DNA of 64,000 nt from Fodinibacter sp963811825 (GTDB lineage: Bacteria; Actinomycetota; Actinomycetes; Actinomycetales; Dermatophilaceae): contig CAWESS010000023.1 of the NCBI GenBank assembly GCA_963811825.1, forward strand, positions 1 through 64,000, written 5' to 3'. Made by a program: the position numbers and the translations under genes. Shown in pieces: positions 33,433 through 42,138 of the stretch. Below the pieces are notes generated by a model. It saw nothing but the letters and a program-made list of their open reading frames with translations. It was not told the DNA's origin and did no database searches. Every line of letters begins with the position of its first letter. Position 1 is the first letter of the stretch.

Positions 33433-33824
33433 CGCGGGACCCCGACGACGACGTTGGTGGACTTGATGGAGGCGACGGCCACCGAGCCCACCTCCAGGCC
33501 GAGGTCGTCGACGGCTTCGCGGGACATCAGCGAGACGACACGGAACGGGCCGCACTGCAGCTCGACCTGTGCCATGACGGTGTCCTTGAGGACCCGGGTG
33601 ACGATGCCGCGCATCCGGTTGCGGGCGGACTCGTCGGCCACGACGCCGACCGGCGCGGGCTTCGCGAGCTCCTGGGCCACCGCGGCGAGGTCGGCACCCT
33701 CGATGACGAGGCGACCGGCGTCGTCCTGCTGGCTCGGCAGGCGGCCTGCGTCGATCATGCGGCGCACGGTGTCGTCGGACACGCCGAGGAGGGCCGCGGC
33801 GTCCGAGATCCGTATCTGCGTCAT
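33429..33824 (-). CDS. HTH-TOBE molybdate-responsive regulator
   Basis: First gene of the mod operon, 131 residues. Residues 1-50 are an excisionase/MerR-like helix-turn-helix (IRISDAAALLGVSDDTVRRMIDAGRLP). Residues 65-131 form a TOBE/Mop domain (SARNRMRGIVTRVLKDTVMAQVELQCG, LGLEVGSVAVASIKSTNVVVG), which binds molybdate. It is a compact alternative to ModE and probably senses molybdate to control the operon. TATTGT lies seven bases before ATG 33824, so the operon mRNA is probably leaderless. Its stop overlaps modA. Confidence 0.86.
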   Translation of the reverse strand: MTQIRISDAAALLGVSDDTVRRMIDAGRLPSQQDDAGRLVIEGADLAAVAQELAKPAPVGVVADESARNRMRGIVTRVLKDTVMAQVELQCGPFRVVSLMSREAVDDLGLEVGSVAVASIKSTNVVVGVPR

Positions 33825-33933
33825 GAAGAAGACAATACCGCCGCACCTGCGGAACCGGCCCGGGGTCCATGTCCCGAGATCGACCAATGGGTCACTGCGG
33901 GGACGGCCAGGGACACGGTCGATGTGAGGACGG

Positions 33934-34767
33934 TCAGGCGTCGGGGAGTGCGTTGTGCTGCGGCTCGCTCTCCGGATCGCGGATGTGGGTGAGTGTGGGG
34001 CGCTTGGCGGTGATCGCGTCGCCGGAGGACTCCCCGCGCATCCGGCGCTGCACCCACGGGGCGGCGTGCGCGCGGGCCCACTCGGCATGGCCGCGCAGCT
34101 CCTCGCGCCGGGCTGCCCGGTCGGCCGGTGGCAGCGGAGTCGCCCAGTCGGCCACGTCGGTGCCGTGGCCGAGGGCGGTCAGGGCTGCGAGCGCCACCCG
34201 GCGGTGCCCCTCGGTGCTCAGGTGGATGCGGTCATCACCCCACATCCGCCAGTCGCGCAACGCCGCAATGCCCCACAGGTTGAGCACGTGGCAGCCGTGC
34301 CGCTGCGCGATCGTGAAGATGTTCGCCGAGTGCACGGCGTGGCGCGACCGCAGGGCCTTGAACAGGCCGGCGTCCCGGGTGTCCGTCGGGGTGGCGAGGA
34401 GCACGTCGGTCCCGGCACGCCGAAGGCGCACCACGGCATCCTCGATGCGGATGGCCAGGGAGTCGAGGTCGACGCTGGGGCGGAGCAGGTCGTTGCCACC
34501 GCCGACCATGGAGACGAGGTCGGGCGACAGGGAGAGTGCCGTGTCGAGCTGGGCGCCGACGACGTCGTCGAGCTTGCGGCCGCGCACCGCCAGATTGGCG
34601 TACGCGAAGGGAACGTGCTCGTTCTCGGCGACGGCGTCGAGGTGCACGGCGAGGCGGTCGGCCCAGCCGACGTAGGCGCCGGGCGTGGCCGGGTCGGGGT
34701 CGGACATGCCTTCGGTGAAGGAGTCTCCGATGGCGACGTAACGGGTCCAGACGGGGGCTGCGGTCAC
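33934..34767 (-). CDS. SGNH/GDSL-family hydrolase
   Basis: Esterase-like protein of 277 residues without a signal peptide. SGNH blocks are visible: Ser in AIGDSFTEG, the glycine-equivalent region in NLAVRG, Asn in MVGGGNDLL and the Asp-x-x-His pair in DRIHLSTEGH. GTG 34767 overlaps the uracil-DNA glycosylase stop as GTGA, so the two are coupled. The C-terminal 70 residues are charged and probably disordered. Substrate unknown. Confidence 0.9.
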   Translation of the reverse strand: MTAAPVWTRYVAIGDSFTEGMSDPDPATPGAYVGWADRLAVHLDAVAENEHVPFAYANLAVRGRKLDDVVGAQLDTALSLSPDLVSMVGGGNDLLRPSVDLDSLAIRIEDAVVRLRRAGTDVLLATPTDTRDAGLFKALRSRHAVHSANIFTIAQRHGCHVLNLWGIAALRDWRMWGDDRIHLSTEGHRRVALAALTALGHGTDVADWATPLPPADRAARREELRGHAEWARAHAAPWVQRRMRGESSGDAITAKRPTLTHIRDPESEPQHNALPDA

Positions 34768-35453
34768 GGGAGTCTCCAGTCGACGGGATCGGCGCCCTGG
34801 CGGGCGAGCAGTTCGTTGGCGCGGCTGAACGGCCGGGACCCGAAGAAGCCGTTGCGGGCGGACAGCGGGCTCGGATGCACAGACTCGATGCACGCGACGC
34901 CGGGCAGGTGTGGCACGAGGTTCCTGGCGTCGCGACCCCACAGGATCGCGACGAGCGGTCCGCCGCGCTCGACGAGCGCACCGATGGCCCGGGCCGTCAC
35001 CTCCTCCCACCCCCTGCCGCGGTGGCTACCGGGCTCGCCCGGTGCCACCGTCAGCACGCGGTTGAGCAGGAGGACACCCTGGTCGGCCCACGGGGTGAGG
35101 TCGCCGCTGCTCGGGCGGGGCAGGCCGAGGTCGGCCTCCAGCTCGGTGAAGATGTTCGCCAGGCTGCGCGGGACCGGCTGCGTGTCAGGGGCAACCGAGA
35201 ACGACAGCCCGACGGCGTGGCCGGGGGTCGGGTAGGGGTCCTGGCCGACGATGAGGACGCGCACGGCATCCAGGGGTCGGTCGAAGGCGCGCAGCACGTG
35301 GGGCCCTGCGGGCAGGTAGCCGCGACCGCTCGCGACCTCGCCGCGCAGGAAGTCGCCCAGGCTGCTGACCACGTGCTCGACGGGGGCCAGGGCCTGCGCC
35401 CACGACGGGTGCACGAGGTCGCGGAGGGGGCGCGCGGCATCCGTCGTACTCAT
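34764..35453 (-). CDS. ung: Uracil-DNA glycosylase, family 1
   Basis: Base-excision repair enzyme of 229 residues that removes uracil from DNA. The water-activating motif is GQDPYPTPGHAVGLSFS with catalytic Asp72, and the leucine-loop motif is HPSPLS near residue 195. The uracil-binding Asn is in LLLNRVLTV. ATG 35453 is preferred over an in-frame GTG at 35462 because TACCGT lies seven bases upstream (leaderless). It heads a two-gene unit with the SGNH hydrolase. Confidence 0.95.
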   Translation of the reverse strand: MSTTDAARPLRDLVHPSWAQALAPVEHVVSSLGDFLRGEVASGRGYLPAGPHVLRAFDRPLDAVRVLIVGQDPYPTPGHAVGLSFSVAPDTQPVPRSLANIFTELEADLGLPRPSSGDLTPWADQGVLLLNRVLTVAPGEPGSHRGRGWEEVTARAIGALVERGGPLVAILWGRDARNLVPHLPGVACIESVHPSPLSARNGFFGSRPFSRANELLARQGADPVDWRLP

Positions 35454-35511
35454 CGGCACCACGGTAGTGCCGGATGCCGGGCGTCCCGCCGCGAGGTGCG
35501 CGGGGATGCCG

Positions 35512-35883
35512 TCAGCGGAAGATCGCGGTCACGTCGTCGAGCCGCGCGGGGACAAGGCGGAACCACGCCCACGTGCCGCGCTTCTCCCGCTCGAGCAGGC
35601 CGGCCTCGACGAGCACCTTGAGGTGGTGCGAGACGGTGGGCTGGGAGAGCCCGACGAGGGGGGTGAGGTCGCAGACGCACGCCTCGCCGTCGGTCGTGGC
35701 CCGGATGGCGCTCAGCAGCTGCAGGCGCACCGGGTCGGCCACGGCCTTGAGCAGGGTCGCGCTGGTCTCGGCGGCCTCGCGCGTCAGCCCGCCGTCGACG
35801 CCGATGCCGCAGCAGCCCTGGGTTGCCGGGGTGACCGGCGCGGCCAGGGCCAGGGCGGCGGGCGCGGTGGTGGTGGTCGGCAT
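35512..35883 (-). CDS. arsR: ArsR-family metalloregulator
   Basis: Repressor of 123 residues diverging from the arsenic genes. The winged helix contains SATLLKAVADPVRLQLLSAI and LSQPTVSHHLKVLVEAGLL. The metalloid site is CVCDL at the start of the DNA-binding helix region, and a second cysteine pair (QGCCGIG) lies near the N-terminus. ATG 35883 follows GAGGAGCTCGC. Two operator-like sequences in the 95-base gap to arsI suggest that it represses both directions until As(III) binds. Confidence 0.92.
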   Translation of the reverse strand: MPTTTTAPAALALAAPVTPATQGCCGIGVDGGLTREAAETSATLLKAVADPVRLQLLSAIRATTDGEACVCDLTPLVGLSQPTVSHHLKVLVEAGLLEREKRGTWAWFRLVPARLDDVTAIFR

Positions 35884-35902
35884 GCGAGCTCCTCGGGCTG
35901 GA

Positions 35903-35966
35903 ATATTGACGAACGTCGATATCTTGTGATCGACTGTCAGCAACACATCGATGATAGTCGATATTT
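35903..35966. promoter_or_regulatory. Divergent ars promoter with two ArsR operators
   Basis: Two related near-palindromes lie between arsR and arsI: ATATTGACGAACGTCGATAT (35903-35922) and ATCGATGATAGTCGATAT (35947-35964). Both contain TCGATAT and match the ATA-rich dyads bound by ArsR proteins. They are about 44 bases apart and each sits near one of the two starts, so each probably shuts one promoter. Confidence 0.68.
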
Positions 35967-35979
35967 CAGGAGGTACCCC

Positions 35980-36574
35980 GTGAACACCACCACCACCACC
36001 CGAGAGCCCCGCCGCCGCCGCGACCGCACCCGTCGGCACCAGCCGGGTCCAGCTCGCCCTCAACGTCAGCGACCTCGAGGCCAGCGTCGCGTTCTACACC
36101 GCGATGTTCGGCGTCGAGCCGCACAAGCGCCGCCCCGGCTACGCCAACTTCGCGATCGCCGAGCCGCCGCTCAAGCTCGTCCTCATCGAGACGAGCGAGG
36201 ACGCCCGCGGCACGGGCACGGCCGGCGCGCTCAACCACCTCGGCGTCGAGGTCTCCTCCACCGAGGACGTCACCGCGGCGCGCACCCGCTTCTCGGATGC
36301 CGGCCTCGCCGCCTTCGACGAGAACGACACCACCTGCTGCTACGCCCTCCAGGACAAGGTCTGGGTCCACGACCCGGCCGGAGCCCCGTGGGAGGTCTAC
36401 ACCGTCAAGGACGAGAACCCGGCGCAGCCACGGGACGCCTTCGACCAGCCGGTCGGCATCGCCGGCGACGGCGCCTGCTGCACCTCGTCCACCGGCGCAC
36501 AGGTGCAGCCCCATGAGGAGGGCACCGCGCTCCCGCTCGCCGCTGCCCCGAAGGCGCAGGCCTGCTGCTCGTGA
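35980..36574 (+). pseudogene. arsI: ArsI/CadI-type metalloenzyme (VOC fold), one frameshift
   Basis: Dioxygenase-like protein of the vicinal oxygen chelate fold, related to ArsI C-As lyase and CadI. GTG 35980 follows AGGAGGTACCCC and opens with NTTTTTREP. One extra C in the GAGCCCCGCC run near 36012 then shifts the frame; the family sequence continues as ATAPVGTSRVQLALNVSDLEAS. Metal ligands are likely in RVQLALNV, NHLGVEV and the late VYTV region, and TCCYALQDKVWV holds the paired cysteines that bind organoarsenic in ArsI. The C-terminus has two more Cys pairs (GACCTSS and QACCS). Its stop overlaps acr3 by four bases. Confidence 0.85.
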
Positions 36575-37653
36575 CCGTCGCACCGAAGGCGCCCGGCACG
36601 GCATCCGTGCCCGACCAGGTCGCCCCGAGACTGTCCACGCTCGACCGGTTCCTGCCGGTCTGGATCGGGCTGGCGATGCTCGTGGGTCTCGTGCTCGGGC
36701 GGCTCGTGCCGGGCCTCGGGGGTGCCCTCTCGGCCGTCGAGGTCGAGGGGGTCTCGCTGCCGATCGCCCTCGGGTTGCTCGTCATGATGTACCCGGTGCT
36801 GGCCAAGGTCCGCTACGACCGGCTCGACACCGTCACGGGTGACCGGCGGATGCTCGGCGCCAGCCTCGTCCTCAACTGGGTGGTCGGGCCGGCGCTGATG
36901 TTCGCCCTCGCCTGGCTCCTGCTGCCCGACCTGCCGGAGTACCGCACCGGGCTGATCATCGTCGGGCTCGCTCGCTGCATCGCCATGGTGATCATCTGGA
37001 ACGACCTCGCGTGCGGCGACCGCGAGGCGGCGGCCGTGCTCGTGGCGCTGAACTCGATCTTCCAGGTCGTGATGTTCGGGGCGCTCGGCTGGTTCTACCT
37101 CTCGGTGCTCCCCGGCTGGCTCGGCCTGCCCCAGGAGGACCTCGACGTCTCGCCGTGGCAGATCGCCGCGTCGGTGCTCGTCTTCCTCGGCATCCCGCTG
37201 CTGCTTGGTTACCTGTCGCGCAGGGTGGGCGAGAAACGCTGGGGGCGAACGGCATACGAGGAGTCCTTCCTGCCGGTCATCGGGCCGTGGGCGCTGTACG
37301 GCCTGCTCTTCACGATCGTCATCCTCTTCGCCCTCCAGGGCGACCAGATCACGAACAACCCGTGGGACGTCGCCCGTATCGCCCTGCCCCTGCTCATCTA
37401 CTTCGCCGTGATGTGGGGTGGCGGCTTCGCGCTCGGCAAGGGCCTCGGCATGACCTACGAGCGCACGACGACGCTCGCGTTCACCGCCGCGGGCAACAAC
37501 TTCGAGCTCGCCATCGCCGTGGCGATCGCGACGTTCGGGGTCACCTCGGGGCAGGCGCTCGCCGGTGTCGTCGGCCCGCTCATCGAGGTGCCGGTGCTCG
37601 TCGGCCTCGTCTACGTCTCCCTCGCGCTCCGAAAGAGGTTCTCCCATGCCTGA
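36571..37653 (+). CDS. acr3: Arsenite efflux transporter Acr3
   Basis: Membrane exporter of 360 residues with ten hydrophobic segments. The conserved Cys lies in GLARCIAMVIIWNDLA, essential in Acr3, and the late motif AFTAAGNNFELAIAVAIATFG is also a family signature. It pumps As(III), and in some cases Sb(III), out of the cell using the membrane potential. GTG 36571 overlaps the arsI stop and its own end overlaps arsC by eight bases. Confidence 0.95.
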   Translation: MTVAPKAPGTASVPDQVAPRLSTLDRFLPVWIGLAMLVGLVLGRLVPGLGGALSAVEVEGVSLPIALGLLVMMYPVLAKVRYDRLDTVTGDRRMLGASLVLNWVVGPALMFALAWLLLPDLPEYRTGLIIVGLARCIAMVIIWNDLACGDREAAAVLVALNSIFQVVMFGALGWFYLSVLPGWLGLPQEDLDVSPWQIAASVLVFLGIPLLLGYLSRRVGEKRWGRTAYEESFLPVIGPWALYGLLFTIVILFALQGDQITNNPWDVARIALPLLIYFAVMWGGGFALGKGLGMTYERTTTLAFTAAGNNFELAIAVAIATFGVTSGQALAGVVGPLIEVPVLVGLVYVSLALRKRFSHA

Positions 37654-38074
37654 ACTGACCCCAGCCGATCGCCCGTCGGTGCTCTTCGTCTGCGTCCACA
37701 ACGCCGGCCGCTCGCAGATGGCGGCGGCCTGGCTGCAGCACCTGTCGGGTGGGGCCGTCGAGGTGCGCTCGGCCGGCAGCGCCCCGGCCGGCTCGGTGAA
37801 CCCCGCCGCCGTGGCGGCGATGCTCGAGGAGGGCATCGACATGAGCGCCGAGGTGCCCAAGATCCTCACGACGGATGCCGTGCGCGTCTCCGACGTCGTG
37901 GTCACCATGGGCTGCGGGGACACCTGCCCGATCTTCCCCGGCAAGCGCTACGAGGACTGGGCCCTCGAGGACCCCGCAGGTCAGGGCGTGGATGCCGTGC
38001 GCCCGATCCGCGACGAGATCCGCGTCCGCGTCCTCGGACTGCTCGAGAGCCTCGGCGTCCAGCCCGCCACCTGA
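37646..38074 (+). CDS. arsC: Arsenate reductase, low-molecular-weight phosphatase type
   Basis: Enzyme of 142 residues reducing arsenate to arsenite. The P-loop is CVHNAGRSQ with nucleophile Cys16, and the resolving region is MGCGDTCPIFPGKRYEDWALEDP. Actinobacterial relatives use mycothiol/mycoredoxin or thioredoxin as reductant. ATG 37646 overlaps acr3. With ArsR, ArsI and Acr3 it completes a pathway that reduces arsenate, cleaves methylarsenic and exports arsenite. Confidence 0.94.
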   Translation: MPELTPADRPSVLFVCVHNAGRSQMAAAWLQHLSGGAVEVRSAGSAPAGSVNPAAVAAMLEEGIDMSAEVPKILTTDAVRVSDVVVTMGCGDTCPIFPGKRYEDWALEDPAGQGVDAVRPIRDEIRVRVLGLLESLGVQPAT

Positions 38075-38106
38075 CTCGAGCGCTCCGTGGTTGCGCTCCG
38101 AGCAGA

Positions 38107-38143
38107 CGCGATATATCGTGAATCTTGAACACGACATATCGCG
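38107..38143 (+). promoter_or_regulatory. Operator-like dyad before the DUF4097-PadR operon
   Basis: CGCGATATATCGTG (38107-38120) and CACGACATATCGCG (38130-38143) form a 14-base inverted repeat with one mismatch and a 9-base spacer, ending 14 bases before the DUF4097 ATG. PadR repressors bind AT-rich dyads of this size, and padR is the second gene, so autoregulation is likely. Confidence 0.75.
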
Positions 38144-38157
38144 AAGGAGCAGCAACC

Positions 38158-38973
38158 ATGTCCGAGGAGTCCTGGGTCGTCACGGGCCCGCAGGTGATCG
38201 ATGTCGACGAGGCCCGCTCCCTGCGCGTGCAGCTCGTCGCGGGCCGGGTCGACGTCGTGACCCACGACCTGCCGGGAGTACGCATCGAGGTGCACTCGGT
38301 CGACGGGCGCCCTCTCGAGGTCTCGCTCGTGGGGGGCGAGCTGCGCGTGGGCTACCCGTTCACGCTCGGCGGGTGGGAGGGCTTCCTGGAGAAGTTCCGC
38401 AACTTCCGAGACAAGGACCGGGTCGACGTCAGCATCGCTGTTCCTCGCGACCTCCCCACCCGGGTGGGCACCGTCAGTGCCGACGGGCTGCTCGCCGGCC
38501 TGGAGGCCGCGGCATCCGTCTCGACGGTCTCCGGCTCGCTCGTCGTCGACGGCACGCGCGGGACGCTCGGTGCCGACACCGTGTCGGGCGAGGTCGCCGT
38601 TCGCGACCACCACGGGGACCTCACGATCAACACGGTCTCCGGCGAGATGGCCGCCTCGGGTGCCCTGACCCGCGTCCACGCCAACACCGTCTCCGGGGAG
38701 CTCTCCCTCGACGTGACGGCCGGCTCGACCTCGATCGACGCCTCGTCGGTCTCGGGTGACGTCACGGTGCGCCTGCCGGCCGGCGAGGGGGTGCACGTCA
38801 CGGCGCACGCCCTCGGCGGCCGCCTCGTCGTCGACGGCCAGGAGCACGGCGCCGGCATGATGCCAGGGCGCCGGGTCGACCTCACGACGGGCGACGGGAG
38901 CAGCCGGGTGTGCGCGAACACCGTCTCCGGGCACGTCACCCTGCTTCGGCGTTCTGCGGCAGGGGTGGCCTGA
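38158..38973 (+). CDS. DUF4097-family beta-helix adhesin-like protein
   Basis: Protein of 271 residues with no signal peptide. It contains serial strands of the type TVSGSLVVDG, TVSGEVAVRD and TVSGELSLDV, the repeat that marks DUF4097 (a right-handed beta-solenoid-like fold). The segment KFRNFRDKDRVDVSIAVP separates it from an N-terminal sheet domain. ATG 38158 has GAAGGAG upstream. The next gene is a PadR regulator starting one base after its stop. The role of these proteins is unclear; they are often co-encoded with PadR. Confidence 0.85.
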   Translation: MSEESWVVTGPQVIDVDEARSLRVQLVAGRVDVVTHDLPGVRIEVHSVDGRPLEVSLVGGELRVGYPFTLGGWEGFLEKFRNFRDKDRVDVSIAVPRDLPTRVGTVSADGLLAGLEAAASVSTVSGSLVVDGTRGTLGADTVSGEVAVRDHHGDLTINTVSGEMAASGALTRVHANTVSGELSLDVTAGSTSIDASSVSGDVTVRLPAGEGVHVTAHALGGRLVVDGQEHGAGMMPGRRVDLTTGDGSSRVCANTVSGHVTLLRRSAAGVA

Positions 38974-38974
38974 C

Positions 38975-39577
38975 GTGCCTCCCGTCTTCGCCCACGGCCA
39001 GCTTCGCCTGTACCTGCTGGCGCTGCTCGAGCAGCAACCCATGCACGGCTACGAGGTGATCACCGCGCTCTCCGACCGCTTCGGGGGCACCTACCGCCCG
39101 AGCGCCGGCACGATCTACCCCCGCCTGGCGCAGCTCGAGGAGGACGGCCTGGTGCGGCGCACCGACGCCGACCGGCGCAGCACCTACGCACTCACGGATG
39201 CCGGGGCGCACGAGCTCGACGAGCGTCGCGGCGAGCTCGCGGCCCTCGAGGACGGCATCGCGGACACGGTGCGTGATCGGGCGGCGCGCGTGCGCGACGA
39301 CGTGCGCGGCTCGATGAGCGGCTTGCGCGCCGAGCTCGCCGCCGCGGCCCAGCAGGCCCGTGCCGACGCGCCTCGCGCGACCTCGCAGGCCAGCGGGCGC
39401 CCGACCGCCCACGTGCGGTTCACCGAGGCCGATGCCCTGCTGCGGACCTTCCGCGACGACCTGCGCATCGAGCTGCGTCGGGCCGAGGCCGCCGGTCGGC
39501 TCGAGGACCTGACCGTCGAGACGCTGCGCACCGTGCTGGACTCGGCGCTGTCGGCGGTGCGCCAGACCCTGCGCTGA
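38975..39577 (+). CDS. PadR-family transcriptional regulator
   Basis: Repressor of 200 residues. The winged helix begins LYLLALLEQQPMHGYEVITALSDRF and continues SAGTIYPRLAQLEEDGLVRR, the PadR signature. A long C-terminal helical region (residues 85-200) likely forms the dimer. GTG 38975 begins one base after the DUF4097 stop. The dyad at 38107-38143 is a likely target. Confidence 0.92.
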   Translation: MPPVFAHGQLRLYLLALLEQQPMHGYEVITALSDRFGGTYRPSAGTIYPRLAQLEEDGLVRRTDADRRSTYALTDAGAHELDERRGELAALEDGIADTVRDRAARVRDDVRGSMSGLRAELAAAAQQARADAPRATSQASGRPTAHVRFTEADALLRTFRDDLRIELRRAEAAGRLEDLTVETLRTVLDSALSAVRQTLR

Positions 39578-39607
39578 GTGCCGCCGAGGGGGCGGCAGAC
39601 TGTGCCG

Positions 39608-40264
39608 GTGCCCCCCCGCTTCCAGACCGTCCTGTTCGACCTCGACGGCACCCTCGCCGACACCATCCCGCTCATCGTCGCGTCCTACCAGCACGCCTTC
39701 CGCACCGTGCTCGCCGAAGAGGTGGACGAGGCCCGGGCCCGCGCGTGGATCGGGCGCCCGCTGCTTCCGGCGCTGCTCGAGGAGGCGCCCGACCACGGCC
39801 ACGACCTGGATCGCACCTACCGCGAGTGGAACCTCGCGAACACCGCCCGGTTGATCCGGCGGTACGACGGGGTGCCCGAGATGCTGCTGGCGCTCGCGGA
39901 GGCCGGCGTGCGCACCGCGGTCGCCACCTCGAAGCGCCGCGAGACGGCCCGCCTGGCCCTGGAGGGGGTCGGCATCGACCACCTCGTCGACGTCGTCGCG
40001 GGGCTGGAGGACACGACCCGGCACAAACCCGAGCCCGACCCGCTCCTGCACGCGGCGGCATCCCTGGAGGTCGAGCCGGCTGACTGCGTCTACGTCGGCG
40101 ACGCGACGGTCGACGTCCTCGCGGCCCGGGCGGCCGGCATGGCCGCCGTCGCGGTCACCTGGGGGGCGGGGGATCGCGCCGCTCTCGAGGCGACCGAACC
40201 GGATGCCGTGTTCGACACCGTGACCGCCCTCACGGCATACCTGCTGGGAACCAGCGGCGGCTAG
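39608..40264 (+). CDS. HAD-family phosphatase
   Basis: Hydrolase of 218 residues of the HAD-IA subfamily, resembling phosphoglycolate or pyrophosphatase PpaX enzymes. Motif I is LFDLDGTLADT, motif II is AVATSKRR, motif III Lys is in RHKPEPDPL and motif IV is YVGDATVDVLAA. The frame is also open from GTG 39578, directly after the padR stop, but GTG 39608 gives the usual start and CAGACT lies six bases before it. The substrate is not known. Confidence 0.88.
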   Translation: MPPRFQTVLFDLDGTLADTIPLIVASYQHAFRTVLAEEVDEARARAWIGRPLLPALLEEAPDHGHDLDRTYREWNLANTARLIRRYDGVPEMLLALAEAGVRTAVATSKRRETARLALEGVGIDHLVDVVAGLEDTTRHKPEPDPLLHAAASLEVEPADCVYVGDATVDVLAARAAGMAAVAVTWGAGDRAALEATEPDAVFDTVTALTAYLLGTSGG

Positions 40265-40274
40265 AGTCGCGGCC

Positions 40275-41639
40275 GTGCACGGGAAGACGTACCAGGAGAA
40301 CAAGCACACCGAGCTGGCTGGCCTCGCCGACGCGGTGATGGCCTATGCCGAGGAGCGGGTGCGGGTCGCGCCGCCCCTGGACCGGCCGATGAGCGAGGCC
40401 GAGCTCCGGGCGCGCGTCGGGGAGACGATCACTGCCGGAGGGATCGGCGGCGTCGAGGCCATGCGACTGTTCGCCGAGGACCTCGCGCCGACCTGCCTGT
40501 CGACCGACCACCCGCGCTACCTGTCCTTCATCCCGTGCGCGCCGAGTGACGCCGCGGTGATGTTCGACCTCGTCGTCGGGGCCTCGTCGATCTACGCGGG
40601 CTCGTGGCTCGAGGGCTCCGGGGCGGTGTACGCCGAGAACCAGGCCCTGCGCTGGATCGCCGATCTCGTGGGGATGCCGTCCGGTGCCGGCGGGGTGTTC
40701 ACCCCCGGAGGGACGATCGGGAACCTCTCGGCCCTCGTGACCGCGCGGCACGCGGCACGTCGGACGGCGGCCGCGGGTGTGCGGCCCTACCGCGTGGCCG
40801 CCACCGCGGGCGCACACTCCTCGATCGCGTCGGCCTGCGACGTGATGGACGCCGAGTTCGTCGGCGTCCCCGCGGACGACCGCTGGCGCCTGACCGGCGA
40901 GAACCTGCGGGCCGTGCTCGAGGAGCACGGGCCGGAGTCGTTCTTCGCCGTCGTCGCCACCTGTGGCACGACCAACTTCGGCGTCATCGACGACCTGGCC
41001 TCCGTGGCGCAGGTGTGCCGGGAGTACGGCATCTGGTTCCACGTGGACGGCGCGTACGGCGGGGCCGGCCTGGCCGCGCCGTCGGTGCGTGAGCTCTACA
41101 CGGGCGTGGAGCACTGCGACTCCTTCATCGTCGACCCGCACAAGTGGCTCTTCGCGCCGTTCGACTGCTGCGCCCTGCTCTACCGCGAGCCAGCGCTGGC
41201 CCGGGCCGCTCACACGCAGAAGGCGGGCTACCTCGACGTCCTCACCGACGCCCCCGACTGGAACCCCACGGACTACTCGGTGGGCCTGACCCGACGGGCC
41301 CGCGGCCTGCCGTTCTGGTTCTCCCTCGTGGTCAACGGCACCGAGGCCTACGAGGCCGCGATCGAGCACACCCTCGACGTCGCCCGGTTCGCCGAGGCCG
41401 AGGTGCGCCGCCGGCCTCACCTCGAGCTCGTCCGGGACCGGGACCTCTCCGTCGTCGTCTTCCGGCGGCTCGGGTGGTCACCGGCCGACTACGCCCGGTG
41501 GTCGGACCGGATGCTGGCGGAGGAGTTCGCCTTCGTCGTGCCGACCGCACACGACGGCGAGACCCTGGCGCGCTTCGCGATCGTCAACCCGGAGACGAGC
41601 GAGGACGACATCACGGCGATCCTCGACACGATGGCCTGA
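40275..41639 (+). CDS. PLP-dependent amino-acid decarboxylase (group II)
   Basis: Decarboxylase of 454 residues related to aromatic amino acid, glutamate and diaminobutyrate decarboxylases. The PLP lysine is in FIVDPHKWLF, the cofactor His in AGAHSSI, and TCGTTNFGVIDDL and FHVDGAYGG carry the PLP-phosphate and pyridine contacts. TAGAGT seven bases before GTG 40275 indicates a leaderless start. It lies 10 bases after the HAD gene but has its own promoter. The substrate cannot be chosen between aromatic and acidic amino acids from sequence. Confidence 0.9.
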   Translation: MHGKTYQENKHTELAGLADAVMAYAEERVRVAPPLDRPMSEAELRARVGETITAGGIGGVEAMRLFAEDLAPTCLSTDHPRYLSFIPCAPSDAAVMFDLVVGASSIYAGSWLEGSGAVYAENQALRWIADLVGMPSGAGGVFTPGGTIGNLSALVTARHAARRTAAAGVRPYRVAATAGAHSSIASACDVMDAEFVGVPADDRWRLTGENLRAVLEEHGPESFFAVVATCGTTNFGVIDDLASVAQVCREYGIWFHVDGAYGGAGLAAPSVRELYTGVEHCDSFIVDPHKWLFAPFDCCALLYREPALARAAHTQKAGYLDVLTDAPDWNPTDYSVGLTRRARGLPFWFSLVVNGTEAYEAAIEHTLDVARFAEAEVRRRPHLELVRDRDLSVVVFRRLGWSPADYARWSDRMLAEEFAFVVPTAHDGETLARFAIVNPETSEDDITAILDTMA

Positions 41640-41826
41640 AAGGCCCGTCGAAGCCCGTCGGGGAGGGAGTCGTGGGGCGGGTGTGACGGGTGCGCCGGCA
41701 GTGTCCGGGCACCCCGAGGAGGGTGTCGTCCGACACGCAGACCGGCGCCCGGGTCGAATGACAGGCGTGTGATTTCCCGGCTAGAGTGGCGGCCACGCAC
41801 GTCAGCAACGAAGGGTCGAGGAACAC

Positions 41827-42120
41827 GTGAGCGCCGCCTCCGAACAGCTCAGCACCGTCGCACCCGCGACAGGGCTCTCCGAGCGCGACCGCGAGATCAT
41901 CGCCTTCGAGCGTCAGTGGTGGAAGTACGCCGGCTCCAAGGAGACCGCGATCAAGGAGCTCTTCGACATGAGCTCGACGCGTTACTACCAGGTGCTCAAC
42001 GCCCTCATCGACCACCCCGGCGCCCTCGAGCACGACCCGATGCTCATCAAGCGACTGCGCCGACTGCGTGCCAGCCGCCAGCGGGCCCGCTCGGCCCGCC
42101 GCCTCGGCATGGAGCCCTGA
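41827..42120 (+). CDS. DUF3263 protein
   Basis: Basic protein of 97 residues. A sigma-like helix-turn-helix pattern is seen: LSERDREIIAFERQWWKYAGSKETAIKELFDMSSTRYYQVLNALI, followed by an Arg-rich tail (RRLRASRQRARSARRL). DUF3263 is almost confined to Actinobacteria and its role is unknown. GTG 41827 follows GGGTCGAGGAACAC. A TAGAGT box at 41782-41787 is a plausible -10, and a strong hairpin follows at 42139-42180. Confidence 0.92.
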   Translation: MSAASEQLSTVAPATGLSERDREIIAFERQWWKYAGSKETAIKELFDMSSTRYYQVLNALIDHPGALEHDPMLIKRLRRLRASRQRARSARRLGMEP

Positions 42121-42138
42121 GCGCCGGCACCCCCAGAC

